NCBI GenBank assembly: GCA_021163155.1
Contig: JAGGXI010000119.1
Location: forward strand, 1 to 30,736
DNA: 30,736 nucleotides
From: Candidatus Aerophobota bacterium
Lineage (GTDB): Bacteria; Aerophobota; Aerophobia; Aerophobales; JAGGXI01
Reading direction: 5' to 3'
Shown: in pieces, positions 14,715 to 22,856 of the stretch
Position numbering within the stretch: the stretch's first letter is position 1
How the letters are laid out: the number at the start of each line of letters is the position of its first letter
Notes under the pieces: model-generated
Told to the model about the DNA's origin: nothing
The model's database searches: none
The model's input: the letters and a program-made list of their open reading frames with translations, nothing else
Program-made: the position numbers and the translations under genes

Positions 14715-16118
14715 ATGCTTAAAAAATTTTCTATTCTCATAGCAATCAGGCAAATAGAATCCTTCCAAAAGATAACTAATTCATTAAAAGAAGAGGGATA
14801 TTGTATTAAATTAGTTGAAAATAGCAAAGAAATATTAGAGAAAATTCGAAGAAAAAAATTTGATTTAATTATAATTGATTTAGATAAAAAATTAAACAAT
14901 GTAGAAATCCTTAAAAAAATAAAGACAATTTTGCCAGAAGTAAAGATAATCATTCTTTTAAAACCAACTGAGGTAAAAAATACCCTTAAATTGATCAAAG
15001 AAGGCATTTATGACTATCTTAAGAAGCCTTTCATTTGTGATGAGTTAAAGATATTAATTCGTAGAGCAATAGGAGATAAGAGTAAAGAAGATTCTTTATT
15101 AAAGTCATTAAAGACAAAGAAAAATTTTGAAAATGTTATCATCGGTGAAAGTAAAAAAATCCAAAAAATACTTCAAGATGCTCAAAATATAGCCCCTACG
15201 GACATTACTGTCTTAATTCAAGGAGAAACAGGAACGGGTAAAGAATTAATTGCTTCTACAATTTATAGCCTAAGCAAACGTAAAAATAAACCTTTTCTTA
15301 AAATAAACTGCGCTGCTTTACCTGCAGATCTTTTAGAAAGCGAGCTTTTTGGACACGAAAAAGAAGCCTTTACAGGGGCCGACCATCCAAAATTTGGTTT
15401 ATTTTCCTGCGCTGATAAAGGAACTATACTTTTGGATGAGATATCTGAGGCAAGTTTAGACCTTCAGGCAAAGCTACTACGTGTAGTAGAAGAAAAAGAA
15501 TTCATTAGAGTAGGAGGAAGGAAGTCTATAAAGGTTGATGTTCGAATTATTGCTGCCAGTAATAAAGATTTGGAGGAATGTATCCAAAAAGGAAAATTTA
15601 GAAGAGATTTATATCATCGTTTAAATATCTTTCCTATATTTATTCATCCTTTAAGAGAAAGGAAAGAAGATATTCCCCTGTTACTGCATTTCTTCCTTAA
15701 CCAGCATAATAAAAAGCTTAATAAAAATATTGAGGGAGTATCTGAGGAAGTAAAAAAAATTTTCTTAAATTATGAGTGGCCTGGAAATGTAAGAGAATTG
15801 AAAAATTTACTATTAGTAATGGTTATTAATTGCAAAGAGAGGATAATTACCATAAAAGATATTCCCAAATCTTTTTTTAAGAAAAGTGAAGGCCCTTGTT
15901 CTAAAACTTTTCTTCCCGATATTCCCCCTTCTTTTAAGGAGGCAAAACAAAATATTATAAATTCCTTTGAGGAGACTTACTTCAAGAGTTTACTTTATAC
16001 ATATAAAGGAAATATTCTCCGCTCTGCTGAAAGTGCTCAAATAACTCGCCCGTTTCTTTATAAAAAGATAAAGGAACACAAAATTGACCTATCAGACTTT
16101 AGATCAGGGGAGAATTAA
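14715..16118 (+). CDS. Sigma54-dependent activator with degenerate receiver, FleQ/FlrA-like
   Basis: The 467-residue protein has a receiver-like domain (1-120), an AAA+ domain (about 138-385) and a Fis-type HTH (about 425-456). The receiver keeps Asp55 and Lys104 but lacks the acidic pair (ILIAIRQ instead of ILVVDDE) and the Thr switch, so normal phosphorylation is unlikely; this resembles FleQ. AAA+ motifs are GETGTGKE (170-177) and TILLDE (237-242). The sigma54-contact loop reads EAFTGA (217-222) rather than GAFTGA, a rare change. A GEMM-I riboswitch and terminator lie directly upstream, so cyclic di-GMP probably controls its synthesis. It probably activates the sigma54 flagellar promoters in this window. 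Whether the protein itself also binds cyclic di-GMP, as FleQ does, cannot be judged. Confidence 0.9.
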   Translation: MLKKFSILIAIRQIESFQKITNSLKEEGYCIKLVENSKEILEKIRRKKFDLIIIDLDKKLNNVEILKKIKTILPEVKIIILLKPTEVKNTLKLIKEGIYDYLKKPFICDELKILIRRAIGDKSKEDSLLKSLKTKKNFENVIIGESKKIQKILQDAQNIAPTDITVLIQGETGTGKELIASTIYSLSKRKNKPFLKINCAALPADLLESELFGHEKEAFTGADHPKFGLFSCADKGTILLDEISEASLDLQAKLLRVVEEKEFIRVGGRKSIKVDVRIIAASNKDLEECIQKGKFRRDLYHRLNIFPIFIHPLRERKEDIPLLLHFFLNQHNKKLNKNIEGVSEEVKKIFLNYEWPGNVRELKNLLLVMVINCKERIITIKDIPKSFFKKSEGPCSKTFLPDIPPSFKEAKQNIINSFEETYFKSLLYTYKGNILRSAESAQITRPFLYKKIKEHKIDLSDFRSGEN

Positions 16119-16399
16119 AGTCAGGATTAAGAATGAAAAAAAATGATTAATAGAAACTATAAGTCTGAATTTTGACTCCTGGGTTTTATTTAAGCAGAGA
16201 GTTTACTTGTTAAAATAATTTTAATTCCTCACAGTGTATCCTTTAGTAAACATTCCCTTAAATTCTTTCCTTTCCCTTAAAATTCTCTATAAAAACCATC
16301 TTTCCTTGTTAACAAAAAGAGACACTTTTTAAAAAATAAATATGAGGATAAAGTCTCTTTTTCCTATGAATTATCTATTTTTTTCTATCTTTTAAAAAA
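16119..16399. other. AT-rich intergenic region with an inverted repeat
   Basis: No gene is seen. AAAAAGAGAC (16314-16323) and GTCTCTTTTT (16353-16362) form a perfect 10-base inverted repeat with a 29-base loop. It could be a weak terminator or a protein-binding site. A near-direct repeat, TTCCCTTAAATTCT (16252-16265) and TTCCCTTAAAATTCT (16272-16286), lies about 115-150 bases upstream of the sigma54 promoter, a distance typical of activator binding sites. Confidence 0.45.
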
Positions 16400-16416
16400 T
16401 GGCATTTATTTTGCTT
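16400..16416 (+). promoter_or_regulatory. Sigma54 (RpoN) promoter
   Basis: TGGCATTTATTTTGCTT has the -24 GG (16401-16402) and -12 GC (16413-16414) separated by exactly 10 bases, with TGGCA and TTGCT blocks as in the sigma54 consensus. It lies 56 bases before the ATG at 16473, in an AT-rich region. Confidence 0.85.
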
Positions 16417-16472
16417 CATCTTAAATGATAAGATGCAAAATGTTATGAACAATCCAATGGAGAGTAATTATT

Positions 16473-16844
16473 ATGGCTTCTATATTAGTTGCGGATGATG
16501 ATAAATTTATTCGGGATTACCTGCGAAATGTATTAATTGAAGAAGAATATAATGTGCAAACAGTGGAAAGCGGAAGTGCAGCTATAAAAAAAATCCTCAA
16601 ACAGAATTTTGATGTTCTTATCCTTGATATCCATATGTCAGGAATAAATGGATTAGAGACAATTTCCTTTATAAAAAGTGTACATCCTAATCTACCTATC
16701 ATTGTTATTACTGGAGATGCCTCTATGCAGACAGAAAAAAGAGCTCGAGAAGAAGGTGTCTTTTGTTATTTTACTAAGCCTTTAAATATAAAAGGATTAA
16801 AACAGGTAATAACATCAGCTTTAAAGACGAGGGCAGAAAAATGA
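16473..16844 (+). CDS. Single-domain response regulator (CheY-like)
   Basis: A 123-residue receiver with no output domain. It keeps the acidic cluster Asp8-Asp10 (VADDDKF), the phosphorylation site in LILDIHMSG, the Thr of IVITGDA and Lys of FTKPLN. It is the first gene after the sigma54 promoter, and its stop overlaps the start of the next gene (ATGA at 16841-16844). It may be a second CheY or a phosphorelay protein of the flagellar system. Its position in a sigma54 operon between two flagellar regulators suggests a flagellar rather than an array role. Confidence 0.9.
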   Translation: MASILVADDDKFIRDYLRNVLIEEEYNVQTVESGSAAIKKILKQNFDVLILDIHMSGINGLETISFIKSVHPNLPIIVITGDASMQTEKRAREEGVFCYFTKPLNIKGLKQVITSALKTRAEK

Positions 16845-17059
16845 AAGAAGAAAAGTTGTCTTCTTCTAAAATAATAAAGAAAGAAGAGATTAGCCTTACG
16901 GATAAACCTATATTAATCAAGTCAGCTTATAACAATCATTCTATGAAAATCAATTTAAAAAAAGAGGGAGAAATAATAAGAGTAATTGAAGTTATCTGCT
17001 CCTGCGGAAATAAAATAAATATAATTTGTGAGTATGAAAATGAAAATTTCTCTACTTAG
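16841..17059 (+). CDS. Small CxC protein of unknown function
   Basis: A 72-residue protein, Lys-rich at the N-terminus, with a C-terminal segment RVIEVICSCGNKINIICEYE. This gives Cys53, Cys55 and Cys63, a half zinc-ribbon or metal-binding look. I do not recognise the family. Its start overlaps the preceding receiver gene by four bases and its end overlaps the next gene, so it is tightly coupled within the sigma54 operon. No membrane segment is seen. Confidence 0.7.
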   Translation: MKEEKLSSSKIIKKEEISLTDKPILIKSAYNNHSMKINLKKEGEIIRVIEVICSCGNKINIICEYENENFST

Positions 17060-19121
17060 TCTTCATAATTTTTTTCTTCGTATTATTAAAATTTTTTCTT
17101 CAGGAAAATTATTTTTAGTTAAATTTATTAAGTTCATACCAGGCTTACTCTCTGTAAAAGACTTTTTTAAAAAAACAAAAAGGATAATCCTTAAAAAAAC
17201 AAAAATATCATTAGGTATCTTATTCTTGTTACTAATAGCTATTTTTACAATGTTTGAAGTATCTCCTCCGTTGTTAAATAAAGAATCAAAACTTGAAAAC
17301 TACCTTCAAAAAGCGGAAAATCTCTATAAAGAAAAGCGTTACAATGAAGGAAGGAAAATTTACGAAAAAATTATTGAAGAATTTCCTCAAAGAAAAGAAA
17401 AGATAGATTTAGCTTATTATCGAGTGGGCGAAGGCCTCCAGAAATGTGAACTTTTTCATCAATCTATTACCATTTATGAAAAATTTATTCAACAATATCC
17501 TCACTCAGACTACTTATTAAAAGCCAAATATAATTTATCCTCCTGTTATAAAAAAATAGGAAGAATAGAAAAAGCAGAACAAATTTTAAAAGAAATTATA
17601 AATGAATCTCCCCGAAATGAGATGATGCCAGAGGTATATTTTCTCCTTGCAGATTGCCTTAGAGAACAAAATAAGAATAAAGAGGCTGTACCTATTTATC
17701 AAAAAGTCATCAGAGAATATCCAGCAAGCTTACAAGCAGAAAGATCTTACCTTAGATTAGGAGATATCTATCTTCAAAAAAAGAGATATTCAGAAGCTAT
17801 GCTATGCTACTCTTCTCTCCTTAAAGAATATCCCAGAACAATCCTTAGAGATAAAGCTCTCTTTAAACTTGCATTGTCCTCTTTCTCTCAAAAAGAGGTA
17901 GATAAAACTATCTCCTTGCTCCTTACTATTTTGGATGAATATCCTCGAAGTGATTTTTTAGATGAATCTTTCTTTCTCTTAGGAGAATGTTTTTGTCAAA
18001 AGAAAGAATATGAAAAAGTTTTAATTATTTTTCAAAAAATGGAAAAAATTTATGAAGATAACCCCCTTGTCTTAACTAAAGCGAAAAGAAAAATAGCTGA
18101 GCTTTATTTAAATGAAAAAAAATATACAGAAGCAGCAAAGATATATGAAAATATTATAAAGAACTATGCTTACTACTGCGAGGGTGAGGATAAAATCTAT
18201 TTTGAATTGGGCTCTTTATACCAAAAAATTGGCAGTGATGATAAGGCAAAAAAGACCTTGATGAATTTTATTCAATATTTTCCCCTTTCTCCCGAAATCT
18301 CTTCAGCTTATTTTAAATTAGGGGAAATATTCTTTAAGCAAGGGTTTTACTTAGAATCTATCAAAGCTTTCCAGGAAGCAATAGAGGAAAAGCTCTCTAA
18401 AGAAAAGACAGGAAAAGCTCTTTCTAAAATAGGAGAAGGATATATGAGGTTAGGTCTCTGGAATGAGGCATTAAACACTTTTGAAAAAAGTCTGTGTTAT
18501 CTTAATGAAAGAGAAAACCTGAGAATGCAGTTTAAAATAGAAGAATGTCTCCTAAGAAAAAGAGATACTTCTGCTGCCAAAAAATTTTCTTCATCTCTTC
18601 TTAAAAAACCTTTTACAAATTACCCTTTTTCGGAAGAATATTTAAAAATAGGGGACATTTTAAATATCTACGGAGAAAAAAGGATAGCTCTTGAAATGTA
18701 TAAAAAAGCTCTGCTTAATTTACCACCGGAGGGAGAAAAATTTTATTTCACTTTATATAAAATAGGCAATATTCAAAAGAATGTAGGCCTTATTAATCAG
18801 GCTTTCAAAACTTATAAAGGAATTATATATCTAACTAAAAAAGATAAACTTTTTTCAAAAAATAAGATAAGAAAAGATGCTTTGCTTTCTCTCGCTGACC
18901 TTTATTATTCTTTAAAAAAGTATGAAAATGCTTCTCTTTTATATACACAGATTGCTACAGACTTTCCTGAAAATAAAGACATTAGTTGGGTTCTTTACCA
19001 AATAGGTAATTGTTATCAACACTTAGGACTGCCCAACAAAGCAAGAACATTTTATCAAGAATTGATAAAAAATTTTGGTGATAACTTATGGGCACAAATA
19101 GCCAAAACAATAATGATGTAA
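17028..19121 (+). CDS. Membrane-anchored protein with many TPR repeats
   Basis: The protein has up to 697 residues. A basic N-terminus is followed by one hydrophobic segment (about 59-77, ISLGILFLLLIAIFTMF), so the rest probably lies outside the cytoplasmic membrane. From about residue 88 to the end there are many TPR/BamD-like repeats with signatures such as YQKVIREYPAS and YKKIGRIEKAEQIL. The GTG at 17028 is the longest start; ATG codons at 17034 or 17040 are as likely, and no clear ribosome binding site is seen. It overlaps the CxC gene, so translational coupling is probable. A scaffold of the flagellar motor or its assembly is plausible from the sigma54 operon context, but the protein is not recognisable as a named flagellar component. 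Confidence 0.82.
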   Translation: MSMKMKISLLSLHNFFLRIIKIFSSGKLFLVKFIKFIPGLLSVKDFFKKTKRIILKKTKISLGILFLLLIAIFTMFEVSPPLLNKESKLENYLQKAENLYKEKRYNEGRKIYEKIIEEFPQRKEKIDLAYYRVGEGLQKCELFHQSITIYEKFIQQYPHSDYLLKAKYNLSSCYKKIGRIEKAEQILKEIINESPRNEMMPEVYFLLADCLREQNKNKEAVPIYQKVIREYPASLQAERSYLRLGDIYLQKKRYSEAMLCYSSLLKEYPRTILRDKALFKLALSSFSQKEVDKTISLLLTILDEYPRSDFLDESFFLLGECFCQKKEYEKVLIIFQKMEKIYEDNPLVLTKAKRKIAELYLNEKKYTEAAKIYENIIKNYAYYCEGEDKIYFELGSLYQKIGSDDKAKKTLMNFIQYFPLSPEISSAYFKLGEIFFKQGFYLESIKAFQEAIEEKLSKEKTGKALSKIGEGYMRLGLWNEALNTFEKSLCYLNERENLRMQFKIEECLLRKRDTSAAKKFSSSLLKKPFTNYPFSEEYLKIGDILNIYGEKRIALEMYKKALLNLPPEGEKFYFTLYKIGNIQKNVGLINQAFKTYKGIIYLTKKDKLFSKNKIRKDALLSLADLYYSLKKYENASLLYTQIATDFPENKDISWVLYQIGNCYQHLGLPNKARTFYQELIKNFGDNLWAQIAKTIMM

Positions 19122-19181
19122 GCTATAATAGCTCATAGCGGTTGTTGGCAGCTAACTTTTACATGAAAAAACAGCACAATC

Positions 19182-19432
19182 GGTAGCCGCAGGCTTTAGC
19201 CTGCGCAAAACAGCGCAACCGGTAGCCGCAGGCTTTAGCCTGCGTTTTTGCGCAACTTAAAAGTTGCGGCTACCTTCTGATTCTGCACAACCGGTAGCCG
19301 CAGGCTTTAGCCTGCGCAAAATAACACAACCGGTAGCCACACAAACGCCCAGAGTCTGCGTGTGCGTTATTTACGCAACCTAAACCCCATTAGATGTTAC
19401 TACTATCTAACGGGGTAAAGGTTGCGGCTACC
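19182..19432. repeat. REP/BIME-like cluster
   Basis: Units starting with GGTAGC and CGCAGGCTTTAGCCTGCG occur at 19182, 19221 and 19293. The unit at 19221 is followed by CGCAACTTAAAAGTTGCG ending in GGCTACC at 19274. A diverged unit at 19332 leads into the nested hairpin 19384-19416 (ACCCCATTAGAT...ATCTAACGGGGT) and GGTTGCGGCTACC at 19432. The region 19122-19455 contains no gene. Confidence 0.9.
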
Positions 19433-19455
19433 AATTAAAAAAGAGGAAGAACAAA

Positions 19456-19902
19456 ATGAGTTTATCATTAGAAGAAGAGAGAAAACTACAAGAAAAGTGT
19501 GAGGAAGAGTTAAAACTTTATGAAAATATGTTTCGCATCGCTTTAGAGCAGAAAAAAGCCATTAATTTAAAAGAGACAAAGGCTCTCCTTTCTCTCCTTA
19601 ACAAAAGAAAAAGAGTAATCAACAAAATAGAAGCAATAGAAAATGAGATTGCTTCACTTAAAAAAACAATGAAAGAATCAAAGGATTCTTTTTGCAATAA
19701 TAAAATAGCTTCTTTAATGGAAAAAATAGCTTCTTTAATGGAAAAAACCTTAAGACAGGATGTAAAAAATCAGTCCTTACTTAAGAATTTTATTAAAAAT
19801 ATCAGCCAGAATCTTGAGCATATACAGACAGGTAGAGCATTACATAATGCTTATGGAAAACATAGTTTTCCAGAATCTCGTTTTATGAATTATAAAACAT
19901 AA
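19456..19902 (+). CDS. flgN: FlgN-like flagellar export chaperone
   Basis: A 148-residue, all-helical protein. Features typical of the FlgN family are the EEELKLYENMFRIALEQKKAI start, a KRKRVINKIEAIE middle, NQSLLKNFIKNI near the C-terminus and the final HNAYGK motif. FlgN holds the hook-filament junction proteins FlgK and FlgL before export; those genes are not in this window. A perfect 21-base tandem duplication (19705-19725 and 19726-19746) encodes IASLMEK twice. It adds one heptad to the coiled coil without breaking the frame. The call rests on pattern and context, hence moderate confidence. Confidence 0.7.
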   Translation: MSLSLEEERKLQEKCEEELKLYENMFRIALEQKKAINLKETKALLSLLNKRKRVINKIEAIENEIASLKKTMKESKDSFCNNKIASLMEKIASLMEKTLRQDVKNQSLLKNFIKNISQNLEHIQTGRALHNAYGKHSFPESRFMNYKT

Positions 19903-19903
19903 T

Positions 19904-19965
19904 AGTAGCCGCAATTTTAAGTTGCACAAATAACGCACACGCAGGCTCTGAGCCTTGCGGCTACC
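19904..19965. repeat. Degenerate REP/BIME-like element
   Basis: Starts AGTAGCCGCAATTTTAAGTTGC and ends with GCAGGCTCTGAGCCTTGC and GGCTACC. It begins two bases after the flgN-like stop. The false upstream start (TTG at 19955) of the following kinase lies inside it. Confidence 0.75.
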
Positions 19966-19990
19966 AAAGTTGTACAAAAGGAATAAAATA

Positions 19991-21313
19991 TTGAAAGAAA
20001 AACTTCTTCAGAAAAAAAGAGATGAAATGAGTCTTCTCACAAACGCCTTTAGTAGCTTTAATCAAGCGACACAGACTTTAAGAGAAAGCTACCAAACCTT
20101 AAAATATCAAATTGCCCGTTTAAATAAAGAGTTAGCTGAAAGCAATGAAAAGTTAAACCGAAAAGTTGAAGAACTTAATAGAACTCGCAACTATTTAAAT
20201 AATATTCTGGACAGTATGACAGAAGGACTTATAGCTCTTAACTATAAGGGGGAAATAACCCTTCTTAATAAAACAGCAGAAATTATTTCTGGCTATAAGT
20301 CGAATGAAGTCCTTGGTTTGTCTTACCAACAGCTCTTTGGGCGGGGAAACAGAGCCTTTTCTTCAATTTTAGAAAAGAGTTTAAGAGAAAAAAAGTCTTT
20401 AATGGGAGAAAGAAAATTCTATACTCCTAATAAATCTCTCCTTCTTGAAGTGAGCACCAATCCTATAAATAATAAGAAAGGAGAAATAGAAGGAATTTTA
20501 GCTGTATTTCGAGATATCTCCATTATAAAAGAACTTCAGGAAGAAATTCGCCGAAAGGAAAGACTAGCAATATTAGGAGAAATGGCAACAACTATTGCTC
20601 ATGAAATAAGAAATCCCTTATCGGGAATTGAGGGATTTGCTCTACTTTTAAAAGAAAATCTAAAAGATGGCTTAAAAGAAAAAAAATGGATTGACAATGT
20701 CGTAAGAGGAACAAGAAGTTTGAATAGTCTTCTTACAAATTTATTAGACTTTACCCATCCTATAAAACCCAATTTTCACCAGATAGAGATAAAAAAGGTA
20801 ATAGAGGAAAGTCTATTATTTATTACTCAGAAAATCCAAGAAGAAAAACTTAATATTCAAATCGAAAAAAGATTACCCTCGGGTTCTATAAAAATAAATG
20901 GGGATTCCATTTTACTTAAACATGCATTTTTAAATCTGTTGCTTAATGCTACCCAGGCTATCTCTGAAAAAGGAAAAATAACCATTAGTATAAACAAAAA
21001 AGTACATTCCTGCTTGAGGAGCCGTAAATTTTTCAAAGAATGGGAAGGAGACTATATATTAGCTAAATCCTTTGAAGATATTTATATAAATTTTTCTGAT
21101 ACAGGATGTGGTATTTCTTCAGAGGAAAAGAAAAAAATATGCCAGCCCTTTTACACTACTAAATCTAAAGGATGTGGTTTGGGATTGGCTATTACTCAAC
21201 GAATCATTCAAAATCATGGAGGGATGATAAAAGTAGATAGTAAAAAAGATAAAGGAAGTACCTTTACAGTCATTCTCCCCTGCTGGCAGGAAGTGAGACG
21301 TGAGAAGGTGTGA
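19991..21313 (+). CDS. Cytoplasmic sensor histidine kinase, FlgS-like
   Basis: In numbering from the TTG at 19991 (440 residues): a coiled coil at about 25-70, a PAS domain at about 72-180, the HisKA box with His204 (TIAHEIRNPLSGI), the N box around Asn319 (LLLNATQAI), G1 DTGCGI and G2 GCGLGLAI. No membrane segments are seen, so it senses an internal signal. TTG 19991 has AAAAGGAA at 19976-19983; the frame is open to 19955, but those codons belong to a repeat. An ATG at 20027 is a further possibility. The last seven residues (EVRREKV) and the stop come from a heptamer repeat. Its neighbour is the NtrC-type regulator at 21359. The pair matches the FlgS-FlgR system that responds to the assembly of the export apparatus and controls sigma54 flagellar genes. 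Confidence 0.88.
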   Translation: MKEKLLQKKRDEMSLLTNAFSSFNQATQTLRESYQTLKYQIARLNKELAESNEKLNRKVEELNRTRNYLNNILDSMTEGLIALNYKGEITLLNKTAEIISGYKSNEVLGLSYQQLFGRGNRAFSSILEKSLREKKSLMGERKFYTPNKSLLLEVSTNPINNKKGEIEGILAVFRDISIIKELQEEIRRKERLAILGEMATTIAHEIRNPLSGIEGFALLLKENLKDGLKEKKWIDNVVRGTRSLNSLLTNLLDFTHPIKPNFHQIEIKKVIEESLLFITQKIQEEKLNIQIEKRLPSGSIKINGDSILLKHAFLNLLLNATQAISEKGKITISINKKVHSCLRSRKFFKEWEGDYILAKSFEDIYINFSDTGCGISSEEKKKICQPFYTTKSKGCGLGLAITQRIIQNHGGMIKVDSKKDKGSTFTVILPCWQEVRREKV

Positions 21314-21358
21314 GGTGAATACCACCAAATTCATAAATTTTTTTGGAGATTTTAAAAA

Positions 21359-22702
21359 ATGTCCATAGAAAATATTCTCGTAGTAGATGATGAGCCTTTA
21401 ATTCGAGAACTTTTAGAGGAAATTCTTAAAAAAGAAGGCTATAGTGTGAACACAGTAAAAAATGGTCTATCAGCCTTAAAGAAGATTAAAGAACATCACT
21501 TCGATTTGATAATAACAGATGTGCGAATGCCCGATATGGACGGAATAACGCTCTTAAAAAAAATAAGAGAGTCTTCCTTCTCTATTCCTGTAATAGTAAT
21601 CACCGCTTACGGAAGTATAGAAAATGCTGTAGAAGTTATGAAAAAAGGAGCAGATGATTATATCACTAAACCTATTACTCCTGCTCAACTTAAACTCACT
21701 GTTCAAAAAATATCAAAACAGAGAAATTTATTACAGGAGAATAGATACTTAAGAAGAGAAATAGAACAGAAATACGGTTACAAAGAGTTGATAGGAAAAA
21801 GTCAAGCAATGAGAGAAGTTTACAAAATGATTGATCGAGCAGCTTTAAGCAAGAGTACAGTGCTTATCTCTGGTGAAACAGGGACAGGTAAAGAACTTGT
21901 AGCCAGAGCAATTCATCATCGGAGTTCTCGTCGAGATAAACCTTTTATAAGTGTAAATTGTGCTGCTTTGCCAAAAGACCTTTTAGAAAGTGAACTCTTC
22001 GGCCATGAAAAAGGGTCTTTTACAGGAGCAATAAGCAAAAGAGAGGGAAGGTTTGAGTTAGCAGACAAGGGAACACTCCTTTTAGACGAGATAAGCGCTA
22101 CAATACCTGCTTTTCAAGCAAAACTGCTTAGAGTATTACAGGAGGAAGAGTTTGAGCGTGTAGGAGGAAACAAGACCATTAAAGTTGATGTAAGAATAAT
22201 TGCCACTACCAATAAAAATCTTAAAAAAATGGTAGAAAAAGGGGAGTTTAGAGAGGATCTTTATTATCGTCTTAATGTAATCCCTATACATCTTCCCCCT
22301 TTAAGAAAAAGAAAAGAAGATATACCACTGTTGGCTCAATTTTTTCTGAAGAAATATAACCATAAAAATGGGGGAGAAGTTAAAGAAATCTCAAAGGAAT
22401 GTTTCAAAATAATGGAAGAGTGCCTATGGCCCGGAAATGTGCGGGAGTTAGAAAATGTTATAGAAAGAGCCGTAGTGATGAATAAAGAGAAGACTATTCT
22501 CCCTCAAAATTTTGCTTTAGATATTTCTTGCTCCAATGAAAGGATAAATTTACCGGAAAATATTACCATTAAAGAGATGGAGAAAAAACTCATTAAAGAG
22601 ACTCTCCAAAAAATGAAAGGCAATCGAACAAAAACAGCAAAAACATTAGGAGTGAGTATACGCACTATTCGTAATAAGATAAAAGAATACCAGTTATGGT
22701 AG
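21359..22702 (+). CDS. NtrC-family sigma54-dependent response regulator, FlgR-like
   Basis: The 447-residue protein has a complete receiver (Asp10, Asp11, Asp54, Thr82, Lys104). The AAA+ domain carries GETGTGKE (172-179), GSFTGA (219-224, a common variant of GAFTGA), Walker B LLLDE (240-244), GNVRELENV and FYKRL-like RLNVIP. The C-terminal Fis-type HTH is recognisable in TKTAKTLGVSIRTIRNKIKEY. It lies directly after the FlgS-like kinase and before a sigma54 promoter for flgB, so it is the likely phosphorylation-dependent activator of rod and basal body genes. GGAGATTTTAAAA precedes the ATG. Unlike the activator at 14715, all phosphorylation residues are intact. Confidence 0.92.
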   Translation: MSIENILVVDDEPLIRELLEEILKKEGYSVNTVKNGLSALKKIKEHHFDLIITDVRMPDMDGITLLKKIRESSFSIPVIVITAYGSIENAVEVMKKGADDYITKPITPAQLKLTVQKISKQRNLLQENRYLRREIEQKYGYKELIGKSQAMREVYKMIDRAALSKSTVLISGETGTGKELVARAIHHRSSRRDKPFISVNCAALPKDLLESELFGHEKGSFTGAISKREGRFELADKGTLLLDEISATIPAFQAKLLRVLQEEEFERVGGNKTIKVDVRIIATTNKNLKKMVEKGEFREDLYYRLNVIPIHLPPLRKRKEDIPLLAQFFLKKYNHKNGGEVKEISKECFKIMEECLWPGNVRELENVIERAVVMNKEKTILPQNFALDISCSNERINLPENITIKEMEKKLIKETLQKMKGNRTKTAKTLGVSIRTIRNKIKEYQLW

Positions 22703-22806
22703 GCAGATTTTTCCGTAATATGATATCTTTAATTCTTGGTTCTCAATTCTTGGTTTTGAGCTTAACCTATTTTCTCTATTTATTATTCACTATTTACTGG
22801 TTTATT
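22703..22806. promoter_or_regulatory. Upstream region of flgB with a direct repeat
   Basis: AATTCTTGGTT occurs twice, at 22731-22741 and 22745-22755, that is 52-76 bases upstream of the -24 element of the flgB promoter. It could be a binding site for a sigma54 activator. The motif could equally be part of the low-complexity intergenic repeats of this genome. Confidence 0.35.
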
Positions 22807-22823
22807 TGGCATAAATTTTGCTT
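22807..22823 (+). promoter_or_regulatory. Sigma54 (RpoN) promoter of the flgB operon
   Basis: TGGCATAAATTTTGCTT with GG at 22808-22809 and GC at 22820-22821, exactly 10 bases between them. It is nearly the same sequence as the promoter at 16400. The flgB ATG follows 33 bases later. Confidence 0.87.
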
Positions 22824-22856
22824 TAATAAAAAAGTGAACTTATTCAGGAGAAAAAA

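Noticed and set aside
19955-19990. TTG start at 19955 for the sensor kinase
   Set aside because: It lies inside a repeat element. The TTG at 19991 has AAAAGGAA at the right distance.
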